Source of the DNA: Sipunculus nudus
Lineage: Eukaryota; Annelida; Sipuncula; Golfingiida; Sipunculidae
Length of the DNA: 64,000 bases
Assembly: GCA_026874595.1 (NCBI GenBank)
Contig: CM049306.1
Span: 105,475,142 to 105,539,141 of the forward strand
Direction of reading: 5' to 3'
Notes under the pieces: generated by a model
Databases searched by the model: none
Told to the model about the DNA's origin: nothing
The model's input: only the letters and a program-made list of their open reading frames with translations
Made by a program: the position numbers and the translations under genes
Part shown: one piece after another, positions 37,367-47,620 of the stretch
Layout of the letters: every line of letters begins with the position of its first letter
Position numbering within the stretch: the first letter of the stretch is position 1

Positions 37367-39938
37367 TCATATGAAGAATTCTATGGTCCTTTTTCTGAAA
37401 CAGTGAAAAACATATGCTGCAAGATTTATGATATTGTGGGAGTCTTTCATATTAAAAACATTTATAAAATTCTGTTCAGTAGGCTCGTACAAATTTTCAG
37501 GCAGATACTTCCTACGCAAATCGGCGTATAAGGGACACTCTAGTAGAAAATGTGATTCATCTTCAATTATGTTATAACCAAGTTTAAAACAATACATGCA
37601 AATTCTCTCTTCTCTACTTATGCCCTTATGGCGACCAACCTCTATGGCTAACATGTGATTTGAGCATCTTAATTTTGCCAATGCACTTCTAAAACTAATA
37701 TTATGAACACAAATTAAATATTTTTCTAATGTCAACATAGACTTAAAAACTCCATATGAATATAGTTTATTACATGTATTAACATCACTATGCCATTCCT
37801 GGACTGCCATATCCATTATTCGCTGTTTAATACAATTAAGAAAATTATTAATGTCTCCCACAGTTTGAGCCATCCAAATATAGCCGTAACCAGCTTGAAA
37901 TAGTAAAGACCTTACATGTGTAACCCAAGTTGTTTTTCCATTGTAATCTCGCTGTAATAACAATCCATATAAATATTTAGGGTACCTGTTTTCATTCATA
38001 TGCAATAGCCGGGTCCAATATTTCAAGCATCTTAAGGAGTACTTCACAAACAAGGGGAGACGCCCACATTCTCCCAAAACTGTCACATTTACAGTACATG
38101 TATTGACTTTTAAAATATATTTACAAAACTGGTATTGTACTCTTTCTATCAACTCTACTCTGTCGTACCCCCAGAGTTCACTTCCATATAAAAGAATAGT
38201 AAGAACCATAGTGTCAAAAAGGTAAAAAAGTTGACTGACGCTTAAATTTTTAAATTTCTCATTAAAATTCCTAATAAAGCAAACCACTTTATTGGCTTGA
38301 ATGGCTTGTAATTTTTGTGTCTTAGTCCATGAAACTGTAGTTGTAAATAGAATACCAAGATATTTAGAGTCAGTTACAACATCAAACTTTTTGCCTTCTA
38401 AGTACCATTTTTCTGTTTTGCGAAGAGCACCCCCATGTCTAAATACCATTATTTTAGTTTTATTTAAGTTAACCTTCATGCCATATTCCCTGCAAAATTT
38501 TTCTAAATGATCTATTTGTTTCTGGAGTCTTCCGGGTGTGTCTGCAAAATTCACTATATCATCGGCGAACATTAAAGTCATAAGATTTGGAACTTGTTCA
38601 TTAATATGTATTCCATTGCAGCCAGAGGTATTTAAAGTTGAATAAAATTCATTTATAAAAATAGAAAATAATAAAGGACTTACCATACATCCCTGCCTCG
38701 TCCCTAAAGTGCATTTAAAGTATTCAGTGGTCCCACTGTCTGTAAGAATACATGATTTTATGTTTGAGTACATAGATCTTAAAACTTTTAATATTTTGCC
38801 ATTTATACCTTGTTTTAACAAAACATACCATAAAATATCATGTTGTACACAATCAAATGCCTTAGAAAAATCTATATATATACAGTAGAGTCTACCTCTT
38901 CTCTTGGTTAAGTATTTTTTTAATTGATCCTTATAAAACAAATGCATTATCAATGGTGCAATAGCCTTTTCTATACCCTGCCTGAGCTTCTGACAATATA
39001 TTGAATTTTTCAACATAACAAAGCAATCTATTGTTCAAAATTTTTGTGAAAATTTTACCTAATACATTTAATAAAGATATACCCCTGTAATTTCCTGGGT
39101 CCTCCACCGGCCCATTTTTATGTAATGGATAAATAATTGCTTCACTCCACTGCTCTGGAAAGCTACCAGAGTGAAGAATATCATTAAACAATTTTTCCAA
39201 CAATGGAAGTAAATATTGAATAATAGGTTTAATAAGATTAACTGACAAGCCACCAGGACCAGGTGATTTACCTGTAGGCATCTGTTTTACAGCATTCTCA
39301 ATTATATGTAGTGTTATTTAATCATTAAGTTCCCCACTTTCCGCATTCTCATCATAACTTCTTTCTATATACACATGTGCCGTATTATAAATATCATCAG
39401 AAATAACATTTCTACTACCATTCAGTAAATCCCTAAAATAACTGAACCAACTTTCTGCTTTAATGCTGGTTGTTTTTCTATGCCTTTTAAAGTTTTTCAT
39501 GTATCTCCATAGCTCATTAGTATTGTTATTTTTCATCACTCTGGTTAATGACTCCTGTTCAAACACTTCCTTTTTGTTTACACAAATATTTTTAAAATTT
39601 TGCCTCATGACTCTGTATTTCTTCAAATCATTCTGATGTCCTGATTTTCTGTATATATTCAATGCTTTAAATTTATTATGCTTTGCATTCGTACAAGTTT
39701 CATCCCACCAATCAGGTTGAACCAAACCATCTCCATCTTTATGCTTATTACCCTTACATTCAACTACTATACATCTAAATATATTTATAAGTTGCTTTAC
39801 TGCAGCATCCACATCATTATCAGAACACTGGTAAAATAATTGCTGGTATCTGTGACATTCAGGTTGTTCTAGCATTAGATGTATTTTTCTTATATCACTT
39901 ATTTTAAATTTGTATTTTACCCATGGATTTACATGCAT
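37367..39938 (-). pseudogene. LINE ORF2: linker, reverse transcriptase and zinc knuckle, broken in two places
   Basis: Three consecutive minus-strand frames make up one protein. 39938-39318 (206 codons) is the linker between endonuclease and RT. 39281-38931 (116 codons, same frame, separated by a TAA at about 39318) is the RT N-terminus ('KSPGPGG', 'NYRGISLLNVLGKIFTKIL'). 39016-37367 (549 codons, shifted by one base near 38940) holds the RT core: motif A YIDFSKAFD (residues 47-55), motif B GTRQGCMVSPLLF (from 105) and motif C FADD (150-153). The C-terminal part has 'GECGRLP' and the CCHC knuckle CMYC...H...C (473-494). The endonuclease is missing. The catalytic Asp residues are present, so decay is recent, but the stop, the frameshift and the 5' truncation make it inactive. 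It is an APE-type LINE of the I/Jockey group in the broad sense and related to the fragment at 16 kb. Confidence 0.92.
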
Positions 39939-40037
39939 ATCCTGTCCTAAATGTTTTACACTGTCTTTTTATAATATTATATATTATACAGGACTGTAAT
40001 AGACTATACCCCCTCCCAATATCAACCCCATATATGC

Positions 40038-40039
<2 letters not shown>

Positions 40040-40085
<46 letters not shown>
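40040..40085. repeat. (TA)n microsatellite
   Basis: About 22 TA units directly beside the left edge of the LTR-like block. Translated on either strand it gives (IY)n runs in spurious frames. Confidence 0.95.
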
Positions 40086-40089
<4 letters not shown>

Positions 40090-40953
40090 ACGTAACCTAA
40101 TAACAACAGATCAGGTAGTCATGACGAGCATAAATTTTGTTACGGAGATAAATAAAAGTCAGATTCTGTAACAATAGGCAGCGTGATATGTCTGGGGGAA
40201 TGAATAAAGAAGTCAGTGGTTTTTTGTGAACAAATAATTATAATTTATTCTTAAAACAATCCTAACATTACAATACACTAAATTAATACCATTACAGTGT
40301 GACAACAGTATAACAGTAAATTAATACAGTTACACGGTATAATAAATAAATTGTACAGTACCAGAGTGTCCGGATCCTAGGCTTTGATTCTGGATACAAC
40401 CACTGTCACAACTCAACAAGTCCTTTAAAACATATAATCCAGATGAACAGTTCACGTAAATCTTCTCAGAGAATAATAGTCCTATTCAATCCCGAAATCA
40501 ATCTGTTGTAATCCAAAAGTGAAGTTCTGGTAATAGTCCAAAGGCAAACTGAAGACTGAATAAAATCTGTTACAAAGTTCGAAGAATATCTATCAGTGCT
40601 GCAATTATCGGAAAGGTCCACAAACAGACTCACACTCTTCCGTCTCCGATGGAATATTTCTCTCTCCCCGCGGCTCTAAACACACACCTTATTTATAACT
40701 TTTTCACCCAAAGCCCAGAAACTTCACGAAATTCACGAACAATCCAAAGAACACAACAACACATAATACACACGCGCCCAAAAGAATAGACCTGATCATT
40801 CAAGACTAGAACAAAGAACGTTGTGTTTCTACACCTCAGAGGTCAACTAGTACGGATTACACCGAGCGCTGTGTCTCTACACGCCATAGCAACGCCCTAA
40901 GCCTGCGCTACACGAATCAGAATGTCAACAGCGCACAATAAAAGAGACACCTG

Positions 40954-40956
<3 letters not shown>
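40086..40956 (-). mobile_element. probable solo LTR
   Basis: A ~0.87-kb non-coding block between two (TA)n tracts. On the minus strand it has a TATAAATAAG box (about 40689-40697), followed ~445 bp later by AATAAA (40244-40249). The end has 'ggttacgtaacaa'. A promoter, then a poly(A) signal, then a short tail is the order U3-R-U5 of an LTR. The pyrimidine-rich 'cggaatatttctctctcccc' region on the plus strand also recalls mollusc Gypsy LTRs. The terminal TG...CA and target duplication are not clear, so this is tentative. Confidence 0.4.

Positions 40957-41016
<60 letters not shown>
40957..41016. repeat. (TA)n microsatellite
   Basis: About 30 TA units at the other edge of the LTR-like block. 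Confidence 0.95.
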
Positions 41017-41019
<3 letters not shown>

Positions 41020-41121
41020 GTCGGATGCCCACTTGCCATATTTGCCTTTTGCTTTCCTGGATACCCGCGTAGTCATGTAGGCTAGTAGGCCTACTAGCCC
41101 TTTAAATGTGCTTTTGTTTGT

Positions 41122-41430
41122 GTAAAGGTATATTTCCATGTGCGCGTATATATGCCTATGAGCGTATATTCGCGTGAAACAATAGGTGTGTTTCCATGTG
41201 CCCGTATATGCGAGAACTGGCAGACGTAGGCCTATGTATTGGTACAGTGGATCGAGCAGGCCTTCCACAATAAGATGCAGAAGAAACGTCATTATACCCC
41301 GAATCCTGTGGCGATTTTCACGCATATACGCTGACGGACACATGGAAACACCCCAGTTACAAAATCATATGAGTGATTTTTCACGCATATGCGCATATAC
41401 ATGCACATGGAATTACCCAGCCCTTAAGTC
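41122..41430. mobile_element. ~300-bp foldback element with nested inverted repeats
   Basis: The left arm has 'ttccatgtgcgcgtatatat' (from about 41134) and a second arm 'gtgtttccatgtgcccgtat' (from about 41188). The right half has the reverse complements in mirror order, 'gacacatggaaacacccc' (about 41336-41356) and 'catgcacatggaattaccc' (41399-41418). The whole block can fold into a long double hairpin, typical of foldback/MITE elements. The 148- and 85-codon frames across it are artefacts. Confidence 0.65.
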
Positions 41431-42172
41431 AATATCAATGTAATCTAGGAGAAAGAAATAAATCGAATGATATTTTCCTTTGATGTGTAAAATGAACCAC
41501 CTGTGTGTAATTTGGACCACCGGTCCATATTACATTAAAGAGCCTGGTCCATATTACACACAGCAAGTCGATATGCAGATTTTGACCCTGACCTTATTTA
41601 CATATTATTAGCCAAAATCAAATTGGCCAGTTCTAGACCCATGTTATAAAGCTTTGTATTGTTGGGACATGATAGGATCTTCATTGAATAAAAGTCAGAA
41701 TACTTCGATATTTATATGCATGGAAAATAAGAACAAACTATGAAATTAACATCTTCAAGTTGAATATTCGCCAAAACTTGCACCTAGCTTTCCTGCACCG
41801 TTGTTGTATGCTTCAAAATGGTCGATGCTACAGTGACGAACTTGCCTCGTGTTGGTACTATTTTTCCAAATATGGAAATTTTGGGTGTTTCAAATTACAC
41901 AGTGGTCCAAATTACACGGATTTCCCCTACATTGTACAAATGTTCTTCTTCAAAAGTCCGCTTTCAGGATAAGCGCCAGCCGGCCGAAAGATATATATGG
42001 TCGAAATACCCCAAATGTACGTAATTTAATTGACGTCTAACAGTCATAAAGTAAAAACTGAAAATGGTGATATTAAAAAAGATAAATGTTACATTTGTTT
42101 ACATCGGTAAGGTAACTTATTAATTTAGTCTACCTTGATTTAGGAGTAAGTACATGTATATATACATATAAC

Positions 42173-42359
42173 CACAGGCGCTTGAATTGCTGTTAATGTA
42201 GATTTCGGTCGAATTTGTTACTTTTCTGGGTCATTTCCTATAACTCTTACTTATCTGACATTTTCCTGACTTGTTTTGTACTATATGGTCATTCTCTTTA
42301 TTATTTACGTAATATTATAAAGAGATGGATCTACACTAAAGGCAATTCAAGCGCCTGTG
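42173..42359. mobile_element. 187-bp MITE with long TIRs
   Basis: The left end CACAGGCGCTTGAATTGC (42173-42190) is an exact reverse complement of 42342-42359. The similarity extends inward ('ttaatgtagat' against 'ttagtgtagat'), for ~30 bp with a few mismatches. ATATA lies near both ends, but no exact target duplication is adjacent. It is non-coding; the superfamily is unknown. Confidence 0.75.
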
Positions 42360-42679
42360 ATATAGCCGGGCCTTTAAGACATGGAGACAGCCGGCTTTTG
42401 CCATAGGTCCAGGCAGTCTTTTTCACTACTTTATGGACGTTGAGACGAATATTCGACATACATTTATATATATTTTGCTCTTGCTTGAGCTCTCTGATTT
42501 TACGTGTGCGGCTTGTTCCACAATCATGCACTCTGTAGAACTGTAATGATGATTATACCTGATACTGGATCTTGTATTATACATCACAACATTCTTTTTC
42601 ATTCTTCTATATATGTAATGAATCAGCTACAAGTTATTTCAACCGTCTCGTAACACATAAATGAGTTTAATCGCCCTGT

Positions 42680-43308
42680 AGGAAAAGTTTTATTCAGAGC
42701 AAACTGCAGGTGTCGGCTGTAGATAATTTTTGCGATAGCAAACCGGTCCCATGCTACATGTTGAAGCATGCTTGCCCTAGGATTTGCCTTTCTAATATGG
42801 CATAAACTGCAGTTTTTGTTTCGCTGTTACATCTGTCCAGGCTTCTCACGAGGAAACCAATGGTTCCAATGGCTTTTCCGATGATGACAGAATTATCTTT
42901 ACTGAAAGTGACCCCAAACAATACCCACTATACCATCTAGTTCCACGTTTCTTTGCAATGGAGAAAACCTCGAATGATCCTCGCGCCTGCACATGTGGAC
43001 ACGAATGGCTGTGCTTTTCTCTGGTTAGAAAACATGTACCATGCTGTTTCATTCCTCTAAAGAAATGAAGTCATTTTGCAAGGAAATAGCATCTTCAGTC
43101 CTTCGTAGTCGATAGCTTGAAGATGTCGCTTCTGAAAAATTAACGATAAAGGCTAAAAAAAATTAGTATCCTACGGTATCCCAGATTCTACTTCAGGAGG
43201 ATCAGACTTATGATTCTCTTAAAACAAACTGGGATCTGTCAGTCAGGAAACTGCATGCTTCTCAATACGGGTGGGTCTTCAACCCCGTAATGGAATCGCT
43301 AGAACAGT
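42680..43308 (+). pseudogene. decayed coding region, family not recognised
   Basis: Three segments on the plus strand read like protein. About 42677-42805 includes 'VSAVDNFCDSKPVPCYML'. 42841-43068 is 75 codons open, including 'DDDRIIFTESDPKQYPLY', then 'LVPRFFAMEKTSNDPRAC' and 'TCGHEWLC'. About 43070-43308 includes 'ASEKLTIKAKK', then after a stop 'QEDQTYDSLKTNWDLSV' and 'YGWVFNPVMESLEQ'. Changing frame near 42840 and 43067 and ignoring three stops would join them. The Cys/His cluster CTCGHEWLC could bind a metal. No homologue is recognised. It could be a processed pseudogene, a transposon gene, or exons of a real gene with sequence errors. The AG at 42840 resembles a splice acceptor, but coding-like text continues upstream. 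Confidence 0.4.
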
Positions 43309-44779
43309 AGCCTAGTAAGGTATACCATTCAAAATTTCAAAATAGGATTTTTTTAGGAAAAATATCCATGGGTAGCTTATCATTTCAGGATCACAATAGT
43401 TTTTAAATGAAGTTTGTATAAGCTTTAAGTGCAAAGATATTGCACTTTTTAGTACTTGGTAATTAGGCAAATCTGACCCACTATTCCAGGAAAACCTGTG
43501 ACCATTCAACATCCTGCCCAAGCCCTGGCAGCCTGCCAACTAATTAGGGGGCGTGGCAGGGGTCGTGTCCCTAACCCCTAATTGCTAGTTGTAAGTATAT
43601 TAAAGGAAAGAGTAAATGCTTGCAGGTATGATATTTGTGCATTCCATGTTTTAAGTAAAGGGTATAATGTAATTTAATACACTTGCACACACAATTTCAA
43701 AATTTACATGGTTCACCCATCGTTCTTGCATGTACACGTATTGTAACATTTTCATAAATGCATATATTTTGTTAATAAACTATATTTAAAACAATCTCAC
43801 ATTTATTTTTTATGGTAAGTATATTTATTCTGTTGATATTTATATTTTCATACTGAAATTTGATAATCAGTGATACATGGGGAAAATATATGATAAAAAA
43901 TCCATAAAATCAGTGGAATGGACCTCAGCCTCTGGTCAATACAAGTTTAAATCACACGAACTGATTAAAGAAGTTGTATAAAAACTGCATAGAAGCCTAA
44001 AAAGTGTCTGGTGTCAACTCTACATTTTTAAATTCAAGCAAGCAACTTGAATAACGGATGTTTACACAATTCATCACAGGCTTCTCAGCCAAACATAATG
44101 ATATCACAGATATCACAATATCACATATATCCCAATGTTTAAATTTATACACCAATACCAAAAAAAGCATACATGCATATACATGCGCCATAATTAATAA
44201 ACCCTGGCTTTGGACCGGTGAAATGTCACAACAGCATTTTTAGGTCAAATCTGTTCAATGAAGATCTAAATCCCCACGAATTAGATCAACTAAAATTTCA
44301 GGAAAAGTCATGTAACAGGGCTCGGAGTCCCTTGTGAAAATCAGCTTGAATTCTAATTGCTTGGGTTCATTTCTAACTCGGCATAAAAAGTTACCCTTCC
44401 ACCATGATTTTGTCCCCTTAACTTCCCAGGCCTTGGAAAAGCTTGTTCCACTCAGTGATTTTTGATTACATATAATTTCATGTCAATCATGCAGTTCAGT
44501 AGGGATACCACAGCCTATGAGTTCACCTAAATAAGCTTTCAGTTCAGGCACGGTCGATATGAGAGCAATACTTTTCTTTAGGTTCAGTGTGTAAGGTTTT
44601 GGTACGCTCATGGATTTGACTTATTACAGCAGCCGAGGCTTGTGTTTTTGATAACCGTTTCGTGTATTTCCAGATGTCTGCTTCTTCACTCTACAGACCA
44701 CTATTTTCAAACATAGACTCCAGCCCGACCTCTTTTTTTCCTCGATCTTTATCTTCCCTTGCTTACACATTGTTCCTAC
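43309..44779. other. no gene seen
   Basis: A+T-rich. Short frames (43312-43539 minus, 43997-44191 minus, 44058-44243 plus) show no recognisable domain. Confidence 0.45.
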
Positions 44780-47130
44780 TTTCTACCAGTCTTTGTTTGA
44801 TTTCTGAGTTATTTCATTTCGGTTTTCCTTCTCTTCTGTCGAAACTACTCGAGCTTGCTGACAAGCTAATTTGGTCCTTGCTGCCTTTTCATCCAAACTG
44901 CAACTCTCCAACCAGGCACCAGTCTTATTAGCTTTGAACATTACTTTTGATTCCACGAGGGAATTCGACGTATGTCGTGCCCTAGCCATGATAGCATCAC
45001 TTATTGCAAAATGCCTTTCTGCGCTAATATTTGTGGCTCTGCAAGATTGTGCCTCTTCAATAAATGTTGCTGTTTGGTTCCAGAACTTGCCTCGAATCAA
45101 CTGGTCCTGCAGGGGGCGATTCATTACATAAACACATGCTTTGCAGAGATTTGCAGGAGACTGATGGTCTTTTTATCCAAGTTGTTTCCCCTTACCAGAC
45201 TGTTGAACACTTCGTCTCTCTGCACTGGTGCACCAGTAAACACACTTTCCATGTTTTCACTTAGCAGTGGTGTGACATACACTGAAAGTGTCTCAAGCTG
45301 TTCCTATGCACCTTGAAACTCACTGTTTAAATGAAGGATACTGCGTTACTTGCAATCCTCATCCATGGTACAGTGATCGCATAACTTATGAGCCCAAATG
45401 TTCTTAATGTCACAGTCTTTTCAGGGATTTTGAAGCCTTTCAAAATTGCAACATGTACAGAATTCTAAGGCAGGTATGTAGTGGTGAAAAAATCCACAAT
45501 ATCCGATGCATAGTGGAACAGAATTCGATCCACTGCTAAAAAAATATACGTTGAAATGGTTCCCACGAAATCTGTACTTTTTCACTCGATAGCTTCCCTA
45601 TAAGTTTCAGATGCTGGATTAAGTCCTGACTACACCAATATTTGGTGGAATGGAAAATTTTGGCTGTCAATCTCACCAGTGCATGTGTCATGTTTTCACC
45701 TCTCTGCATGAATGGCAAAGTCATATTTTTATCAAATTTTCCGGCAGACAACTCTTTGTTTTCAATTTCCTTTATAACTCTATCACGTTCTTTTGCGATT
45801 GTGTCAAGGGGGTTCATCCCGCACTTTAATTGATTCACTTCGCCACGTTTGAGTTTTTCTAGCTGATGATCGACTGCATAGTTTGTATCACACCGATCTG
45901 TCATGGTATTTGTCACATTTTTTAAATATTGCAGTGTCTAGATCCTCAGGCGTTTTGGTGTTTTCAGTTCCTTTGTTGCTGTCAATAATGGTGCCCGCAT
46001 AGTCAGACGCCCTATACCACCGACTTGCTGTCTGATGCCGATTTAGTACGATCTGTCCTTCGTAGCAACTTCTGTCTCTTCAAGGTGACCGATAGTTTAG
46101 GACTGGTCCAGTAAGTTCACATCCGCTTACACTTTAGAGAACATTCGAGACATTCCGCTGTGGCATGCCTCATACAAACAGTAACTAGCCTCTCTTATCT
46201 GTAGTGTAAATATTTGGGATGTTTTGGTGGATAATTCTGTAGTATTATTTTGCATATTGTCCAATTTTGTGATATATTTAATTTCTCTGACAGCAAAACT
46301 GTGAGCTGTTTGTCGGAGTTCATTGTTCTTCTGTGCCAACTCTTTACCAAACATATTCCGTAACTGATGTACTCTTTCCTTTGATTTCTTGTCAGCTATT
46401 TTCTTTACTATCTTGACTTTCTGGTCCGACATGATCATACATCTTTCAATATTTTGCTTCTGCTTGCAAACATTTGCAGTTTTTTGTAATCTGTGTCTTT
46501 TCCACTTCAATTTTTTTTACCTACAAACTTAGTTTCTCCTTTAGCCTGTTTATGATGGTGGCATTCTTCCTACTGGGCCTGGTTTACTTTCTTGGGATTG
46601 TAAACAATATTTTTTTTCAGCCGGGCATTTTTTTTCGCTCAAGGTATTCATTTGCAGTCTGAAGCGGTAATACGCAAAAAGTTAGACGTTAAACTTCTTT
46701 TCCAAGAGCATCTTTCTCATTTTCTAGAATTTCTTCCAACTCTTAGGCGTTTAGCAGGAATAAGATTATCATGAGTATCATCTGTTTCAGCATTTACAAA
46801 TTTGCGCTTTGATGTTCTAGCTTCTTCATTTTCTGTTTTTTTTCCCAAAGCAAATGGCTCGTTTAAATGGCAATCCAAGGCAGAAGCATCTCGATATTTC
46901 TTTTTCTGAATTTTCTGGCGCCTATCCTTCAACTACAAGAAGTGTCTTGAAAATGTCTTTAGTTCAATGTCAATCACAGTGGGATCCCAGATGGACAAGC
47001 ATGATTGCGCCTCTTTCCGAGATACAACAAATGGAGGAACCTTATCGAAGGCCTTTATAAAACTAGCAAAAATAGAAAAAATTGATGAATCCATAAAGTT
47101 CACCACAGGATACCTGGTCTTGGTCATGTT
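44780..47130 (-). pseudogene. large decayed gene of an uncharacterised, probably transposon-borne protein family
   Basis: Successive minus-strand frames follow one another in a plausible protein order over 2.35 kb. 47127-46717 is an N-terminal part split by one in-frame TAG, basic, with 'LKDRRQKIQKKKYRDASA'. About 46700-46127 is a Lys/Glu-rich coiled coil ('EEILENEKDALGKE', 'VKIVKKIADKKSKERVHQ') ending in 'IREASYCLYEACHSGMS'. About 46060-45536 includes 'RASDYAGTIIDSNKG' and 'TNTMTDRCDTNYAVDHQL'. About 45560-45300 in a shifted frame has 'FHYASDIVDFF', 'VHVAILKGF' and 'RTFGLISYAITVPWM'. 45124-44783 has 'LIRGKFWNQTATFIEEA', 'NISAERHFAISDAI' and 'ESKVMFKANKTGAWL'. At least four stops or frameshifts break it. 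I recall similar multi-copy 'uncharacterized protein' predictions in cnidarian and mollusc genomes (coiled coil, then MTDR/MSDR, then ERxF and NKTGxWL), but know no assigned function. A DDE-like transposase is possible and unproven. The plus-strand frames here are shadows. Confidence 0.6.
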
Positions 47131-47324
47131 GATTCATACACTGTGAACCGAAACCATACACTATACATGCTTTAACAGTAACTGACACGGCAAAGAAATT
47201 TAGGAGGTATTAATTTGTATGGAACTCGCCTTTCCTTTCTGGCACACTGGGTTAAGTGAGTCAGTCAAGGCTGATCCGTGATCTAATTGTATCTGCCAAA
47301 ACAGAGTTTTGCGGATACTATGTT

Positions 47325-47620
47325 TTCAGCCCCTACCCCCCCCCCCCCCCCCCCCCCCCCGGCCACCGCGTAGGTGTCCGGAGAACTTGTCCGTAACCGC
47401 TGGGCGGAATTTTACAAACCCAGGATTATGCACGGGTCACATGTGAACTGCTGCGCCCCAATTTTTTTTTACCTCTGACCTTTCCTCTGCGCTCTGCGTT
47501 CATCTGTGCGTCTGTGTTCACACATAAACCCCCATATCTCTTGACTCGTTTGACCGATCGGACTGAAATTTTGCACGTTTATACATCTTGGATAAGTTTT
47601 CGACAGGTGGTGCCACCAAC
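47325..47620 (-). repeat. inverted copy of the 21.05-21.30 kb repeat
   Basis: On the minus strand the order is 'aggtggtgccacc'-type motif, 'aaaatttcagtccgatcggt', 'gggggtttatgtgtgaa', 'cgcagcagttcacatgtgac', 'ataatcctgggtttgt' and 'ctgaaaacatagtatccgca'. This is the same order as 20855-21300 on the plus strand. A 25-nt C tract (47336-47360) replaces a few bases of the other copy. The frames 47469-47870 and 47514-47786 run across this repeat. Confidence 0.75.
47336..47360 (+). repeat. poly-C tract (25 C)
   Basis: An uninterrupted C run inside the inverted repeat copy. The corresponding place in the 21-kb copy ('gcggcatccagctg') has none. Confidence 0.95.

Larger units (their letters stand above)
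37139..39970 (-). mobile_element. 5'-truncated LINE inserted in the TIR unit
   Basis: The 3' end is marked by GAATAAAAA and (CTTT)n at 37139-37159. The 5' limit is near 39970, where the reading frame first meets a stop upstream of 'KHLGQDMHVNPW'. The element carries most of ORF2 without the endonuclease. It lies inside the TIR unit 36525-41927 and so inserted after it. Confidence 0.85.
36525..41927. mobile_element. 5.4-kb unit bounded by perfect 24-bp TIRs at TA sites
   Basis: GGGGAAATCCGTGTAATTTG (continuing GACC, 36525-36548) recurs as an exact reverse complement at 41904-41927. TA flanks both ends (36523-36524 and 41928-41929). Both subterminal regions repeat 'tgtaatttggaccac' and 'ggtccatattac', in opposite orientation. 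No transposase frame is left. Most of the interior is later insertions: a LINE (37139-39970), a probable LTR (40086-40956), (TA)n tracts and a palindromic element (41122-41430). Without them the element would be under ~2 kb and non-autonomous. The superfamily is unknown; the TA target hints at the Tc1/mariner group. Confidence 0.75.

Noticed and set aside
39923-41343. Frames with long IYIYIY runs
   Set aside because: They are translations of (TA)n microsatellites.
42838-42841. Splice acceptor making 42841-43068 a terminal exon of a live gene
   Set aside because: Coding-like text continues upstream in another frame, and stops and frameshifts follow, so a decayed coding region fits better. Not fully excluded.
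44662-45316. Overlapping plus-strand frames as genes
   Set aside because: They are the opposite strand of the minus-strand relic. The minus text is protein-like and ordered, the plus text is not.
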